A stretch of DNA of 64,000 nucleotides from Arthrobacter globiformis NBRC 12137 (GCF_000238915.1 NZ_BAEG01000083.1:62001-126000); one strand, 5' to 3'. Shown: positions 17,586 through 26,444, counted from the first letter of the stretch. The notes: generated by a model from the letters alone, not told the origin. Numbers and translations: made by a program.

Positions 17586-19889
17586 CTAAACAGGCTCGGC
17601 GGTGGGCTCCAACCGCACGAGCACAGCTTTGGACGCCGGCGTGTTGCTTCCCTCCGCGACGCTGTCCAGGGGCACCAGCACGTTGGCCTCCGGGTAGTAG
17701 GTGGCCGCGCAGCCGCTGGCCGTGGGATACGAAACGACGCGCAGCTTCCGCATCACCCGCTCCACGTTATCCTCGTATACGCCGTGGATATCCACGAACT
17801 GGCCGTCGCTGAGGCCAAGTTCGGCGATGTCCTCGGGGCTCACGAACACCACGTCGCGGCCCTTCTTGATGCCGCGGTAGCGGTCGTTGTGCCCGTAGAT
17901 GGTGGTGTTGAACTGGTCGTGCGAGCGGACGGACTGCAGGATCAGCGTGCCGGCTGGCCGCTCGATGCTCTCCAAGTGATTGACCGTCAGTATGGCCTTG
18001 CCCGTGGGAGTGGGGAAGGTCCGCGAATCGCGCGGGCCGTTGGGCAGGACGAAGCCGCCTTCCTGCCGGATCTTGTCGTTGTAGTTCTCGCAGCCGGCCA
18101 CCACGTGGGAAATGTGCTCGCGGATGAGGTCGTAGTTCTTCTCAAACCCTGCCCAGTCCGCGCTGGACTTCCCCGCCACCGTCTCCCGCGCGATCCGGCA
18201 GACGATCGCAACCTCCGACAGCAGGTTCGGCGCAACGGGCTGCACCCGCCCTGCCGAGGGATGAACGGCGCAAACGGTGTCCTCCACGGAAACGAACTGC
18301 GGACCGGACTCCTGGAGGTCGATTTCCGTGCGCCCCATGGTGGGCAGGATGAGGGCTTCCCTCCCCGTCACCGTGTGCGAGCGGTTCAGCTTCGTGGAGA
18401 TTTGGACGGTGATGTCGGTGTTCTCCATTGCCGCTTCGGCGGCGTGCGTGTCCGAAATGGCGGCCACCAGGTTTCCGCCCAAGGCCACGAAAACCTTGAT
18501 CCCGCCGTCGCGCATTCTTCGGATGGTTTCCACGGCATCAGCGCCGTGCTCGCGCGGCGGGTCGAAGCTGAACTCCTTGCCGAGCGCGTCGAGGAAGGCG
18601 GGCGGCATCTGCTCCCAGATGCCCATGGTCCGGTCCCCCTGCACATTGCTGTGCCCGCGGATCGGCGAGGCGCCGGCCCCCGGCTTGCCGATGTTTCCAC
18701 GCAGCAGGAGAAGGTTGATGATCTCCTTGATGGTGGCCACACCCTTCTTGTGCTGGGTGATTCCCATGGCCCAGGTGATGATGACCCGGTCGGCTTTCAG
18801 ATACCGGGCGGCCAGCTCATCGATCTCGTCGCTGCGGAGTCCCGTGGCGGCCAGGACGGTCTCGTCGTCAAGACCCTCTAGATGTGCTTTGAGGTCGTCC
18901 AGCCCCTCACAGTGCTCCTCGAGGAATTGATGGTCCAGCACGGTCCCCGGGTTCTTCGCCTCGGCGTCGAGGACCCGCTTCGAAATGGCCTGCAGCAGCG
19001 CCATGTCGCCGCCCACGCGGATCTGCAGAAACTGGTCCGCGAGGTCGGTGCCGTGGCCGATGATGCCTTTGACCTTTTGCGGGTTCTTGTACCGCAGCAG
19101 CCCGGCTTCCGGCAGCGGGTTGACGGCCACAATCTCCGCGCCCGCCTCCTTGGCCTCCTCGAGGGCCGTGAGCATGCGCGGATGGTTGGTGCCCGGGTTC
19201 TGCCCCATGATGATGATGAGCTGCGCCTTGGCGAAGTCGTCGTAGGTGATGGTGGCCTTGCCGATGCCGATGGTCTGGCCCATAGCCCAGCCCGACGATT
19301 CGTGGCACATGTTGGAGCAGTCCGGCAGGTTGTTGGTGCCGAAGGCCCGCACGAACAGCTGGTAGATGAAGGCGGCCTCGTTCGACGTCCGGCCGCTCGT
19401 GTAGAAGGCGGCCTCGTCCGGGCTGGCCAGTCCGTTGAGCTTTCGGCCCAGAATCCCGAATGCCTCGTCCCAGCTCACGGGACGGTAACGGTCTTCGCCT
19501 GCCGGCTTGTACACCGGCTCCGTCAGGCGGCCCTGCATCCCGAGCCAGTACTCAGTCCGCTGGCGCAGCTCACTGACAGTGTGCTCCGCCCAGAAGTCCG
19601 ACTCGATCACCACAGGTGTGGCTTCCCAGGTGACAGCCTTGGCCCCGTTTTCGCAGAACTCAAAAGTCTTCCGGTGGTCCGGGTCCGGCCAGGCGCAGCT
19701 CATGCAGTCGAAACCGTGCTTCTGGTTCAGGGCCAGCAGCGTCTTCTCTGTCCTGCCCAGGCCCATGTGCTTGATGGCCGGCTGCATCGAGTGCAGGACG
19801 CCCGGGATGCCGGCGGCCCACTCCTTCGGCTTGCCTACCTCGAGGTCCTTCTCGTCCGCCTCTTCAACGTCTGGGTTCTTGCGCGGCAT
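17586..19889 (-). CDS. FdhF/YdeP family molybdopterin oxidoreductase
   Basis: 767 residues from the ATG at 19889 (AAGGAG eight bases upstream; the open frame extends to 20081 without support). N-terminal motifs LNQKHGFDCMSCAWPDPDHR and GRLTEPVYK...YRPVSWDEAFG are characteristic of the YdeP branch of the DMSO-reductase superfamily, which lacks the classic N-terminal Fe4S4 Cys cluster. Further motifs are SNMCHESSGWAMG, IIMGQNPGTNHPRML, NLLLLRGNIGKPGAGASPIRGHSNVQGDR and a C-terminal molybdopterin-binding barrel with RSHDQFNTTIYGHNDRYRGI. The enzyme should bind bis-MGD; the reaction is not known (YdeP is linked to acid resistance in E. coli). No partner subunit is next to it. Confidence 0.9.
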   Translation of the reverse strand: MPRKNPDVEEADEKDLEVGKPKEWAAGIPGVLHSMQPAIKHMGLGRTEKTLLALNQKHGFDCMSCAWPDPDHRKTFEFCENGAKAVTWEATPVVIESDFWAEHTVSELRQRTEYWLGMQGRLTEPVYKPAGEDRYRPVSWDEAFGILGRKLNGLASPDEAAFYTSGRTSNEAAFIYQLFVRAFGTNNLPDCSNMCHESSGWAMGQTIGIGKATITYDDFAKAQLIIIMGQNPGTNHPRMLTALEEAKEAGAEIVAVNPLPEAGLLRYKNPQKVKGIIGHGTDLADQFLQIRVGGDMALLQAISKRVLDAEAKNPGTVLDHQFLEEHCEGLDDLKAHLEGLDDETVLAATGLRSDEIDELAARYLKADRVIITWAMGITQHKKGVATIKEIINLLLLRGNIGKPGAGASPIRGHSNVQGDRTMGIWEQMPPAFLDALGKEFSFDPPREHGADAVETIRRMRDGGIKVFVALGGNLVAAISDTHAAEAAMENTDITVQISTKLNRSHTVTGREALILPTMGRTEIDLQESGPQFVSVEDTVCAVHPSAGRVQPVAPNLLSEVAIVCRIARETVAGKSSADWAGFEKNYDLIREHISHVVAGCENYNDKIRQEGGFVLPNGPRDSRTFPTPTGKAILTVNHLESIERPAGTLILQSVRSHDQFNTTIYGHNDRYRGIKKGRDVVFVSPEDIAELGLSDGQFVDIHGVYEDNVERVMRKLRVVSYPTASGCAATYYPEANVLVPLDSVAEGSNTPASKAVLVRLEPTAEPV

Positions 19890-20103
19890 GCTGCACACTC
19901 CTTGACTCGGCATGGTCCAAGTACTGCTGTCCGCGGCTCCGTCGCCGCCGTTTGCCTCCCTCACAGGACTAGCAGTTATGGAAGGCGCCTGCAAGCATTC
20001 GGCCAGCTGCCGGGCCGGACGGTCCTGCCTGGGTCCTGCCTGCTGGCGCGTCGAAGCAAACGGGGCGGACAATTGGAGCACCTGCAGACCGTTTGGAGCC
20101 GCA

Positions 20104-20925
20104 ATGGGCCGTTCAATGGGCTGGCTAAAGCACCACAGGCTTCTGGCTTTCTTTATCGTCGCCTACGCAATTTCCTGGGCCTCCTGGCCGTTCTTCGCGG
20201 CCGGGCTGTTGCCGCGAATGGAATTCCTGCCGGTTGGTCCGCTTGCCGCGGCAGTCGTCGTCATGGCCCTGACCGAAGGACGTCCCGGGTTCCGTGCCTG
20301 GGGACGGCGGTTGATCCGGTGGCGCGTCGGGTGGATCTGGTACGCCGTTGCACTCCTTCTCCCCGCAGCACTCGTCCTGGTTACCGGCTTGGTCACCATG
20401 GCACTCGGCGCCGCCGCCCCGGGCCTGGAACGGCTGACGTGGAGCGGCCTGCTGACCGTGTTCGCGGTCAGGCTGGTGAATCCGCTGGACGGACCACTGG
20501 GCGAAGAGCCCGGTTTCCGCGGCTACGCCCTGCCCCTGCTCCAGGCATCGCGTCCGCCGCTGCTGTCCGCGGCGATCCTCGGTGTGCTTGTAGCGCTGTG
20601 GCACCTGCCGCTGATCCTCTTCGGTGGGCTAAGCCCGATCGGTCTGCCGACGACGTTCGCTATCACGTTCCTCTACGTGTGGCTTTTCAACCGCACCGGC
20701 GGCAGCGTCCTCTTGACGCTTCTGTTCCACAACAGCCAGGGCACCTTCACCGTTGGTTCCTTCGGCTTCAGCACCGCCGCCGCTGGCCGCGCCGAGCTGA
20801 TTTACTTCCTGGTGGTGGTCCTGGCAGTTCTTGCAACCGTGGTGCTGGACCGCCAGGCGTGGCGCAAGGCACCCCGCTCGGCCACCGCCGTCGGGCGTTT
20901 CCCGCTTGCCATGCGTCCCAAGTGA
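20104..20925 (+). CDS. CPBP family intramembrane metalloprotease
   Basis: 273 residues from the ATG at 20104 (GGAG five bases upstream). It has about seven to eight hydrophobic segments. CPBP motif 1 is LGEEPGFRGYALPLL (Glu134, Glu135, Arg139). Motif 2 is the His of VALWHLP (His167). A later LFHNSQG supplies the third motif His/Asn. These residues form the glutamate-type/Rce1-like membrane protease site. Actinobacterial members are of unknown substrate; roles in prenyl-protein processing or bacteriocin self-immunity are known only for relatives. The gene is divergent from the molybdoenzyme gene. Confidence 0.9.
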   Translation: MGRSMGWLKHHRLLAFFIVAYAISWASWPFFAAGLLPRMEFLPVGPLAAAVVVMALTEGRPGFRAWGRRLIRWRVGWIWYAVALLLPAALVLVTGLVTMALGAAAPGLERLTWSGLLTVFAVRLVNPLDGPLGEEPGFRGYALPLLQASRPPLLSAAILGVLVALWHLPLILFGGLSPIGLPTTFAITFLYVWLFNRTGGSVLLTLLFHNSQGTFTVGSFGFSTAAAGRAELIYFLVVVLAVLATVVLDRQAWRKAPRSATAVGRFPLAMRPK

Positions 20926-20933
20926 ACGACGGC

Positions 20934-20975
20934 GGGTGATTGGCGCCGGATGATCGGCGCTGGGTGATCGGTACC
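20934..20975. repeat. Tandem repeat, 14 bp x 3
   Basis: Three units GGGTGATTGGCGCC, GGATGATCGGCGCT and GGGTGATCGGTACC directly after the CPBP stop codon. Confidence 0.7.
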
Positions 20976-21034
20976 GTGCGAACGGCGCCGGCGCTCCCAT
21001 TCAGGAACCGGTAACCCATACCCCAGGAGGAAAA

Positions 21035-21659
21035 ATGTCCTCACCGTTAGCTAGATCCGCCGGTCCCATCGCGCTGGTGTCCGGCCTTGTCTTTGCCGCA
21101 GCGGACGTGGCGCGCCTGCTCGCTGCCGACCTGAGCCTGGACCGGATCGAGATGATGCGGCAGGCGCCCTTCCAGATCACGAACGCCCTGTACTGGGTGG
21201 TCTTCATCGGCCTCACCCTCGCCCTGGCATCCGTCTACTTCAGGCTCGGTGGCAGGGCAGGCGGACTGGGCGCCGTCGGCTTCTGCTTCGCGCTGGTGGG
21301 CACCCTGGACATGGCCGGCAACATGTGGTTCGACGGTTTCGCCGCCCCCTGGATCGCAGACGTCGCCCCTGGCGCGATCCTCGCCGGAGGGTCCGGAATG
21401 CTGGCGGTCGGAGGGCTCTCCAGCTACGTGCTTTTTGGCTCTGGGCTGGATGGTCTTCGGCATCACCGGCTGGCGCTCAGGCATGTTCCCTTGGTGGCTG
21501 GGTGTGGCCTTCGTCGTCGCCGGCTTCCTCGGTTACAACGCCGGACTGCCGCCCTACGGGATCCCCGTCGGGCTGGTCATGGCGGCGCTGGGCTGGTGGA
21601 TCATCCGGACGGGCGCGCCGGCGGTCACCAAGCCGCTGACCACCCCTCCCGATTCCTAG
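21035..21659 (+). pseudogene. Hypothetical multi-pass membrane protein, frameshifted at a T5 run
   Basis: A strong ribosome site (CAGGAGGAAAA) precedes the ATG. The first about 133 residues are hydrophobic (ALVSGLVFAAADVARLL, ALYWVVFIGLTLALASVYF, LGAVGFCFALVGTLDMAGN). The frame then leaves membrane-like sequence at the T5 run 21432-21436. The following frame continues with LALGWMVFGITGWRSGMFPWWLGVAFVVAGFLGYNAGLPPYGIP and ends at 21659. Dropping one T gives a smooth junction (SYVLLALGWMVFG) and a 207-residue protein with about six membrane helices. The break may be a sequencing error or a real mutation. I do not recognise the family. The stop overlaps the convergent deaminase stop by 4 bases. 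Confidence 0.75.
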
Positions 21660-22744
21660 CCCGACAGTTCGGCCAGCAGCTCCTGCTTCCGTTCCTCGCT
21701 GGCGAAGGACGACCTGATCGAGTTGGCGGCCAGCCTGACCCGGTCGAATTCGGACAGGCCCAGAACCGACTCGAGCTGGGCAAAGTTGCTGTCCACGTAG
21801 CCGCCAAAGTACGCCGGGTCGTCCGAGTTCACGCTGACGTTGAGCCCGGCGGCCAGCATCGCCGGCAGCGGATGGGCGGCCAGCATGTCCACGGCGCGGA
21901 GCCGGACGTTCGACAGCGGACAGACCGTCAGCGGCACCCTGTCATTGACCAGCCGTTCCACGAGCTCGGGATCCTCCATGCACCGGATTCCGTGGTCGAT
22001 CCGCTCCACGGCCAGGACATCCAGCGCCTCCACAATGTACGACGGCGGGCCTTCCTCCCCCGCGTGCGCAATCTTCCGCAGGCCTGCTTCGCCGGCCCGG
22101 GCAAACAGCCGGGTGAATTTCGACGGCGGGTTGCCCACCTCTGCGGAATCCAGACCGATGCCGGCGATCGGCGCGTTCATCGCAAGAAGCCCCTCCAGGA
22201 CCTCGAGCGCCGAGTCCTCGGAGAGGTCGCGCAGGAAGGCGGCAATCAGCAGCGTCGAAACGCCGAACTCCTCCTCAGACGTGGCGAGCACCGACGCCAC
22301 GCCGTTGACGCACGTCTCCAGGGAAACCCCGCGCGAGAGGTGCGCCTGCGGATCCATCATGATTTCCGCGTGCCGCACCCCGGCCGCCGCAGCCCGCGCC
22401 AGGTAAGCCCGGGTCATGTCCGCGAAGTCCTGCTCCGTCCGCAGCACAGCCATGTTGGCGTAGTACAGATCGAGGAAGGACTGCAGGTCGGTGAACTCGT
22501 AACGGCTCCGCAGCTCGTCCAGGTTCGCGTACGGCAGCTCGATCCCGTTCCGTTCAGCGAGCGCAAAAATCAGTTCCGGTTCCAGCGTTCCCTCGATGTG
22601 AAGGTGGAGCTCGGCCAAAGGCATCGGCGACGCGGCCGCCACCAGCTCCTCTTCACCAGAAATCGCAGTTTGATCTGAAGGCCCAGTTTGACCTGAAGGA
22701 GCAGTGGGATCGATCGGTTCGGCGGCGGCGTCGTAAGTGTTCAC
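21656..22744 (-). CDS. Adenosine deaminase family protein (probable adenine deaminase, Aah1-type)
   Basis: 362 residues if started at GTG 22744, preferred because TATTCT lies six bases upstream (leaderless). The conserved domain begins at MPLAELHLHIEGTLEPEL (an ATG at 22624 is the alternative). Zinc ligands are His in LHLHIEG, His in KIAHAGEEG and Asp in VNSDDPAYFGG. HAGEEGPPS and NVRLRAVDML are like type-2 adenine deaminases (Pseudomonas ADE, yeast Aah1), and YEFTDLQSFLDLYYANMAVLRTEQDF also fits that branch better than true adenosine deaminases. It would deaminate adenine to hypoxanthine for purine salvage in the cytosol. It is divergent from a UvrA paralogue with only 48 bases between start codons. 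Confidence 0.88.
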   Translation of the reverse strand: MNTYDAAAEPIDPTAPSGQTGPSDQTAISGEEELVAAASPMPLAELHLHIEGTLEPELIFALAERNGIELPYANLDELRSRYEFTDLQSFLDLYYANMAVLRTEQDFADMTRAYLARAAAAGVRHAEIMMDPQAHLSRGVSLETCVNGVASVLATSEEEFGVSTLLIAAFLRDLSEDSALEVLEGLLAMNAPIAGIGLDSAEVGNPPSKFTRLFARAGEAGLRKIAHAGEEGPPSYIVEALDVLAVERIDHGIRCMEDPELVERLVNDRVPLTVCPLSNVRLRAVDMLAAHPLPAMLAAGLNVSVNSDDPAYFGGYVDSNFAQLESVLGLSEFDRVRLAANSIRSSFASEERKQELLAELSG

Positions 22745-22792
22745 CCCGACAGAATAGTCCCCGGACCGGCTATGACCGCTAGAGTCGAACAG
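22745..22792. promoter_or_regulatory. Compact divergent promoter with two leaderless -10 elements
   Basis: Minus-strand TATTCT (22751-22756) is six bases before the deaminase GTG. Plus-strand TAGAGT (22780-22785) is seven bases before the UvrA-like ATG at 22793. The two -35 regions must overlap within less than 50 bases, so the promoters probably compete. Confidence 0.5.
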
Positions 22793-25456
22793 ATGCGGAC
22801 TGAAGAGTATGCTGCCCCCTTGGCCGATCTGGACTGGAGCCTGGAAGCCGGCCCCGGAGCCGCCCACTCCATCGGTGCCCACCATTCCGCGGACGGCTTC
22901 GTCCGCGTGCGCGGTGCCCGCGAGAACAATCTTCGCAACGTGGACGTGGCTGTGCCGCGCGACGCGATCGTTGCGTTTACCGGCGTCTCGGGATCGGGCA
23001 AGTCCTCGCTGGCATTCGGCACGATCTACGCTGAAGCCCAGCGCCGGTACTTCGAGTCCGTGGCGCCGTACGCCCGGCGCCTCATCCAGCAGGGCCACAA
23101 TCCCAAGGTGGAAATGATTACCGGGCTGCCTCCCGCCGTCGCGCTTCAACAGCGCCGCGGGACACCGAGCAGCCGTTCCACGGTGGGGACGGTGACCACG
23201 CTGTCCAACTCGATCCGCATGCTGTTCTCGCGCGCCGGCAGCTACCCTGCCGGTGCCGGCACCCTGGACTCGGACGCCTTCTCTCCCAACACGGCCGCCG
23301 GGGCCTGCCCCGAGTGCCACGGCCTCGGCGTTGCGCACACCGTGAGCGAAGCCTCCCTGGTCCCGGACCCGTCCCTGAGCATCCGGGACGGGGCCATCGC
23401 CGCCTGGCCGACGGCGTGGCAGGGCAAGAACCTGCGCGACATCCTCACCCACCTGGGCTATGACGTCGACACCCCCTGGCAAGAGCTGCCCAGGAAGGAC
23501 CGCGACTGGATCCTTTTCACCGAAGAGCAACCGGTCGTGGAAATCACCCCTCAGCGCGACCGCGTAGCAAAGCCGTACAAGGGCAAGTTCTGGAGCGCCA
23601 AGAGCCACGTGCTGCACACGCTCGCGGACTCCAAGAGCACCACGATGCGCGAACGGGTGCTCCGCTTCATGGAAACCGGCCCCTGCCGGCGGTGCAGCGG
23701 CAGCGGCCTCACGCCGGAGGCCCTGGCCGTGACCTTCGCCGGAAAGACCATCGCCGAACTCAACGCAGTGCCGATGGCCGAACTGGCGGACATCATCCGC
23801 CCGACGACCGAGCTGAAGGACGCCGGAACCGCCTCCCGCAAGCTGTCCTCCGGCGAAAGCAACGAGGTGGCCGTGGCCATCACGCGCGACCTCCTGCAGC
23901 GGATCACCGTCCTGCTGGATCTGGGGCTCGGCTACCTCGCCCTCGGCCGGTCGACACCCACCCTCTCCCCCGGCGAAATGCAGCGCCTCCGGATCGCCAC
24001 CCAGCTCCGCTCGGGTCTGTTCGGCGTCGTGTACGTGCTGGACGAGCCGTCGGCCGGGCTGCACCCCGCCGACGCCGAGCCCCTGCTCGCTGTGCTGGAG
24101 CAGCTCAAGGCGTCGGGCAACTCCGTGTTCGTGGTGGAACACAACATGGACATCGTTCGCCGCGCCGACTGGCTCGTGGACGTGGGGCCGAGGGCTGGAG
24201 AGGGCGGCGGTGAAGTACTGTACAGCGGGCCGGTTGCCGGTCTCGCCGCGGTGGAGGCCTCCGTCACGCGTCCGTTCCTCGTGCCGGATGGCCCCAGCGG
24301 CGGCGCGCCGGGCACCGACTTGCCCGGCACCCGTGCCACCGGCGCCGGCGAGCCCGGCAGCAGCGAGCCAACCGGCCGCCGTCGGGAACCTGGTGCTTGG
24401 CTGGATCTGAACGACATCACGCGGCACAACCTCCGCAGCCTCGACGCGTCCTTCCCGCTGCAGGTCCTGACCGCCGTTACCGGAGTCTCCGGCTCGGGCA
24501 AGTCGACGCTGGTCAGCCACGTTCTCGCCGAGGTGGTGGGATCGGAACTGCACGGCGACGCGGGCGCGGGCGGCCCGGATTCTGCCGGCGAGGACCAGCC
24601 CCTAGACGCCGTCGAAGCGGGCACCCCGCTGAGTGTGGGAACGGTGACAGGCCTGCACCACGTGGACCGGCTGGTGACGGTGGACCAAAAACCGATCGGC
24701 CGCACGCCCCGGTCCAACCTGGCCACCTACACCGGACTGTTCGACGCCGTGCGCAAGGAGTTCGCTGCCACGGACGAAGCCCGGTCCCGCGGATACGGCG
24801 CCGGACGCTTCTCCTTCAACGTGGCCGGCGGGCGCTGCGAGACCTGCCAGGGCGAGGGATTCGTCGCCGTCGAACTGCTGTTCCTGCCCGGCAGCTACGG
24901 CCCCTGCCCGGAATGCGGCGGTTCCCGCTACAACCCGGAAACCCTCGAGGTCACCTACCGCGGCAAGAACGTGGCCGACGTCCTGGGAATGACCGTGGAC
25001 GCCGCCGCTGAATTCCTGCAGGACGTTCCCTCAGCCGCGCGCAGCCTGCAGACGCTGCGGGAAGTCGGGCTGGGCTACCTGCGGCTCGGACAGCCCGCCA
25101 CCGAACTCTCCGGCGGTGAGGCCCAGCGCATCAAACTCGCCACCGAACTGCAGCGGGCCCGCCGCGGCCACACCCTGTACCTGCTGGACGAGCCCACCAC
25201 CGGGCTGCATCCGGCCGACGTCCGGCTCCTCATGGCCCAGCTGCACCGCCTCGTCGACGCGGGAAACACGGTGGTCGTGGTGGAGCACGAAATGGACGTG
25301 GTGGCAGAAGCGGACTGGGTGATCGACCTCGGACCGGCCGGCGGGGACGCCGGCGGAAAGATCATTGCCTCCGGAACGCCCGCCGCAGTCGCCGGTTCAC
25401 CCGACTGTCGGACAGCGCAGTACCTGGCTTCCGCGCTCGGCCGGAGTGCCCCATAA
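22793..25456 (+). CDS. UvrA paralogue (excinuclease ABC subunit A-like ATPase)
   Basis: About 887 residues from ATG 22793 (leaderless choice; ATG 22772 is also possible). It has two ABC ATPase halves. The first Walker A is TGVSGSGKSS (about residues 63-72), with FARAGSYP-type signature domain and LSSGE-like signature KLSSGESNEVAVA. The second Walker A is TGVSGSGKSTLVSHVL with signature ELSGGEAQRIKLATELQ. Zinc-binding Cys pairs are CPECHGLG, CRRCSGSG, CETCQGEG and CPECGGSRYN. It is shorter than UvrA1 (about 940-980), and UvrB-binding regions look reduced, so it is a class-II/III UvrA-like protein. Some of these confer resistance to DNA-intercalating antibiotics. The main uvrA is presumably elsewhere. 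Role inferred. Confidence 0.88.
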   Translation: MRTEEYAAPLADLDWSLEAGPGAAHSIGAHHSADGFVRVRGARENNLRNVDVAVPRDAIVAFTGVSGSGKSSLAFGTIYAEAQRRYFESVAPYARRLIQQGHNPKVEMITGLPPAVALQQRRGTPSSRSTVGTVTTLSNSIRMLFSRAGSYPAGAGTLDSDAFSPNTAAGACPECHGLGVAHTVSEASLVPDPSLSIRDGAIAAWPTAWQGKNLRDILTHLGYDVDTPWQELPRKDRDWILFTEEQPVVEITPQRDRVAKPYKGKFWSAKSHVLHTLADSKSTTMRERVLRFMETGPCRRCSGSGLTPEALAVTFAGKTIAELNAVPMAELADIIRPTTELKDAGTASRKLSSGESNEVAVAITRDLLQRITVLLDLGLGYLALGRSTPTLSPGEMQRLRIATQLRSGLFGVVYVLDEPSAGLHPADAEPLLAVLEQLKASGNSVFVVEHNMDIVRRADWLVDVGPRAGEGGGEVLYSGPVAGLAAVEASVTRPFLVPDGPSGGAPGTDLPGTRATGAGEPGSSEPTGRRREPGAWLDLNDITRHNLRSLDASFPLQVLTAVTGVSGSGKSTLVSHVLAEVVGSELHGDAGAGGPDSAGEDQPLDAVEAGTPLSVGTVTGLHHVDRLVTVDQKPIGRTPRSNLATYTGLFDAVRKEFAATDEARSRGYGAGRFSFNVAGGRCETCQGEGFVAVELLFLPGSYGPCPECGGSRYNPETLEVTYRGKNVADVLGMTVDAAAEFLQDVPSAARSLQTLREVGLGYLRLGQPATELSGGEAQRIKLATELQRARRGHTLYLLDEPTTGLHPADVRLLMAQLHRLVDAGNTVVVVEHEMDVVAEADWVIDLGPAGGDAGGKIIASGTPAAVAGSPDCRTAQYLASALGRSAP

Positions 25457-25460
25457 CCAC

Positions 25461-25490
25461 TTGACTGTCAATAAAGATCTCGATTTGATA
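25461..25490 (+). promoter_or_regulatory. Probable promoter of the rpf gene
   Basis: TTGACT (25461-25466), 17 bases, then TTTGAT (25484-25489). This places the transcription start near 25497 and implies a leader of about 180 nt before the rpf ATG at 25678. Confidence 0.5.
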
Positions 25491-25496
25491 ACGGCG

Positions 25497-25677
25497 CGCA
25501 ACACCTCTAGGGTGGGACACATGCCCGCGCACGCGGGCCCATGAATGCCCGGTACCGCCACCACCAGTTACTGCCCGGCCGGCGGATACCGAATTGACCT
25601 CTAGTTCGTCAGGGGCGGGCAGTAGCGCGACAACGTCCGGGGACGGACCGAGCGCGGGTGGCCTCAGGAGCATCCCA
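25497..25677 (+). promoter_or_regulatory. Long structured 5' leader of rpf; possible c-di-AMP (ydaO-type) riboswitch
   Basis: The leader has a short CCCGC/GCGGG hairpin (about 25524-25537). A longer TACTGCCC...GGGCAGTA pairing (about 25570-25632) encloses ACCGAATTGACC and a TGAC/GTCA stem. rpf genes in actinobacteria are often preceded by ydaO-type c-di-AMP riboswitches, and a CCGAAT box is one of its conserved pieces. Other conserved pieces are not clear here, so the riboswitch call is tentative. Confidence 0.35.
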
Positions 25678-26359
25678 ATGAAGAAGTCCACTCTTAGTAC
25701 TGCCGCGCGCCGTGGAGTCACCCTGGCCGCCGTTTCCGCCGCAACTCTGGCGCTTTCGGCCACTGCCGCCAACGCTGCAACGCCCACCGCCACGAGCGGC
25801 TCCACTTGGGATGCCCTCGCCCAGTGCGAGAGCGGCGGCAACTGGTCCACCAACACCGGCAACGGTTTCTCGGGCGGCCTGCAGTTCACCCCGCAGACCT
25901 GGGCCGCTTTCGGCGGAACCGGCTCACCCCAGAACGCTTCCCGCGCCCAGCAGATCGCCGTGGCCGAAAAGGTCCAGGCCAGCCAGGGTTGGGGCGCATG
26001 GCCCGCCTGCTCCGCCAAGCTGGGCCTGAACGGTGGCGGTGGCGCTCCTGCACCGCAGATCCTGCCGCAGAGCGCACCTGTTCAGGCAGCACCGGTCCAG
26101 GCCGCACCCGTCCAGACCGCTCCCGTTGCCCAGGCCCCCCGTGGCCGAAGTAGCCCAGGCTCCCGTCCAGGCCCGTCACGCCGCCGCCATCGCGGTGAGC
26201 GGCGAGACCTACACCGTCCAGGATGGCGACACCCTGAGCAAGATCGCCGACAAGCTTGGCATCCACGGCGGCTGGCAGCACCTCGCCGACGCCAACGCTG
26301 ACACCATCAGCAACCCGAACCTGGTGTTCGTGGGCCAGGTTCTGCAGCTCCCTGCCTAA
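25678..26359 (+). pseudogene. rpf: Resuscitation-promoting factor (Rpf) with C-terminal LysM, frameshifted at a C6 run
   Basis: AGGAGCATCCC precedes the ATG. Residues 1-34 are a Sec signal peptide ([32 protein letters not shown]). Residues about 43-112 are the Rpf/transglycosylase-like domain [28 protein letters not shown] (catalytic Glu in CESGGNW). Then comes an [20 protein letters not shown] repeat linker. At the C6 run 26135-26140 the frame is lost. The next frame carries a complete Lys[18 protein letters not shown]...NPNLVFVGQVLQLPA. Removing one C gives a continuous 226-residue secreted Rpf-LysM protein. It should cleave peptidoglycan and promote resuscitation or growth. As written, the product would lack LysM and end in a basic out-of-frame tail at 26301. 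Confidence 0.88.
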
Positions 26360-26397
26360 TCTGCTTGGTCAGGCCGCTTAGCGGCGCTGCCTTAAAG

Positions 26398-26444
26398 CAC
26401 GACGCCGGGCGGTCCCTTTTGAGGGGCCGCCCGGCGTTGTCGTG
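26398..26444. terminator. Hairpin terminator downstream of rpf
   Basis: Long hairpin with arms CACGACGCCGGGCGG and CCGCCCGGCGTTGTCGTG around a TTTTGA loop. It stands just after the rpf stop. Confidence 0.8.

Noticed and set aside
21437-22678. Continuation of the membrane-protein frame to 547 residues
   Set aside because: Beyond the T5 run it becomes Arg/His-rich shadow sequence antisense to the deaminase, while the membrane-like sequence goes on in the next frame.
22745-24553. N-terminal extension of the deaminase frame to 965 residues
   Set aside because: The extension is antisense to the UvrA-like gene and lacks any deaminase-like sequence; the GTG at 22744 with a -10 box explains the start.
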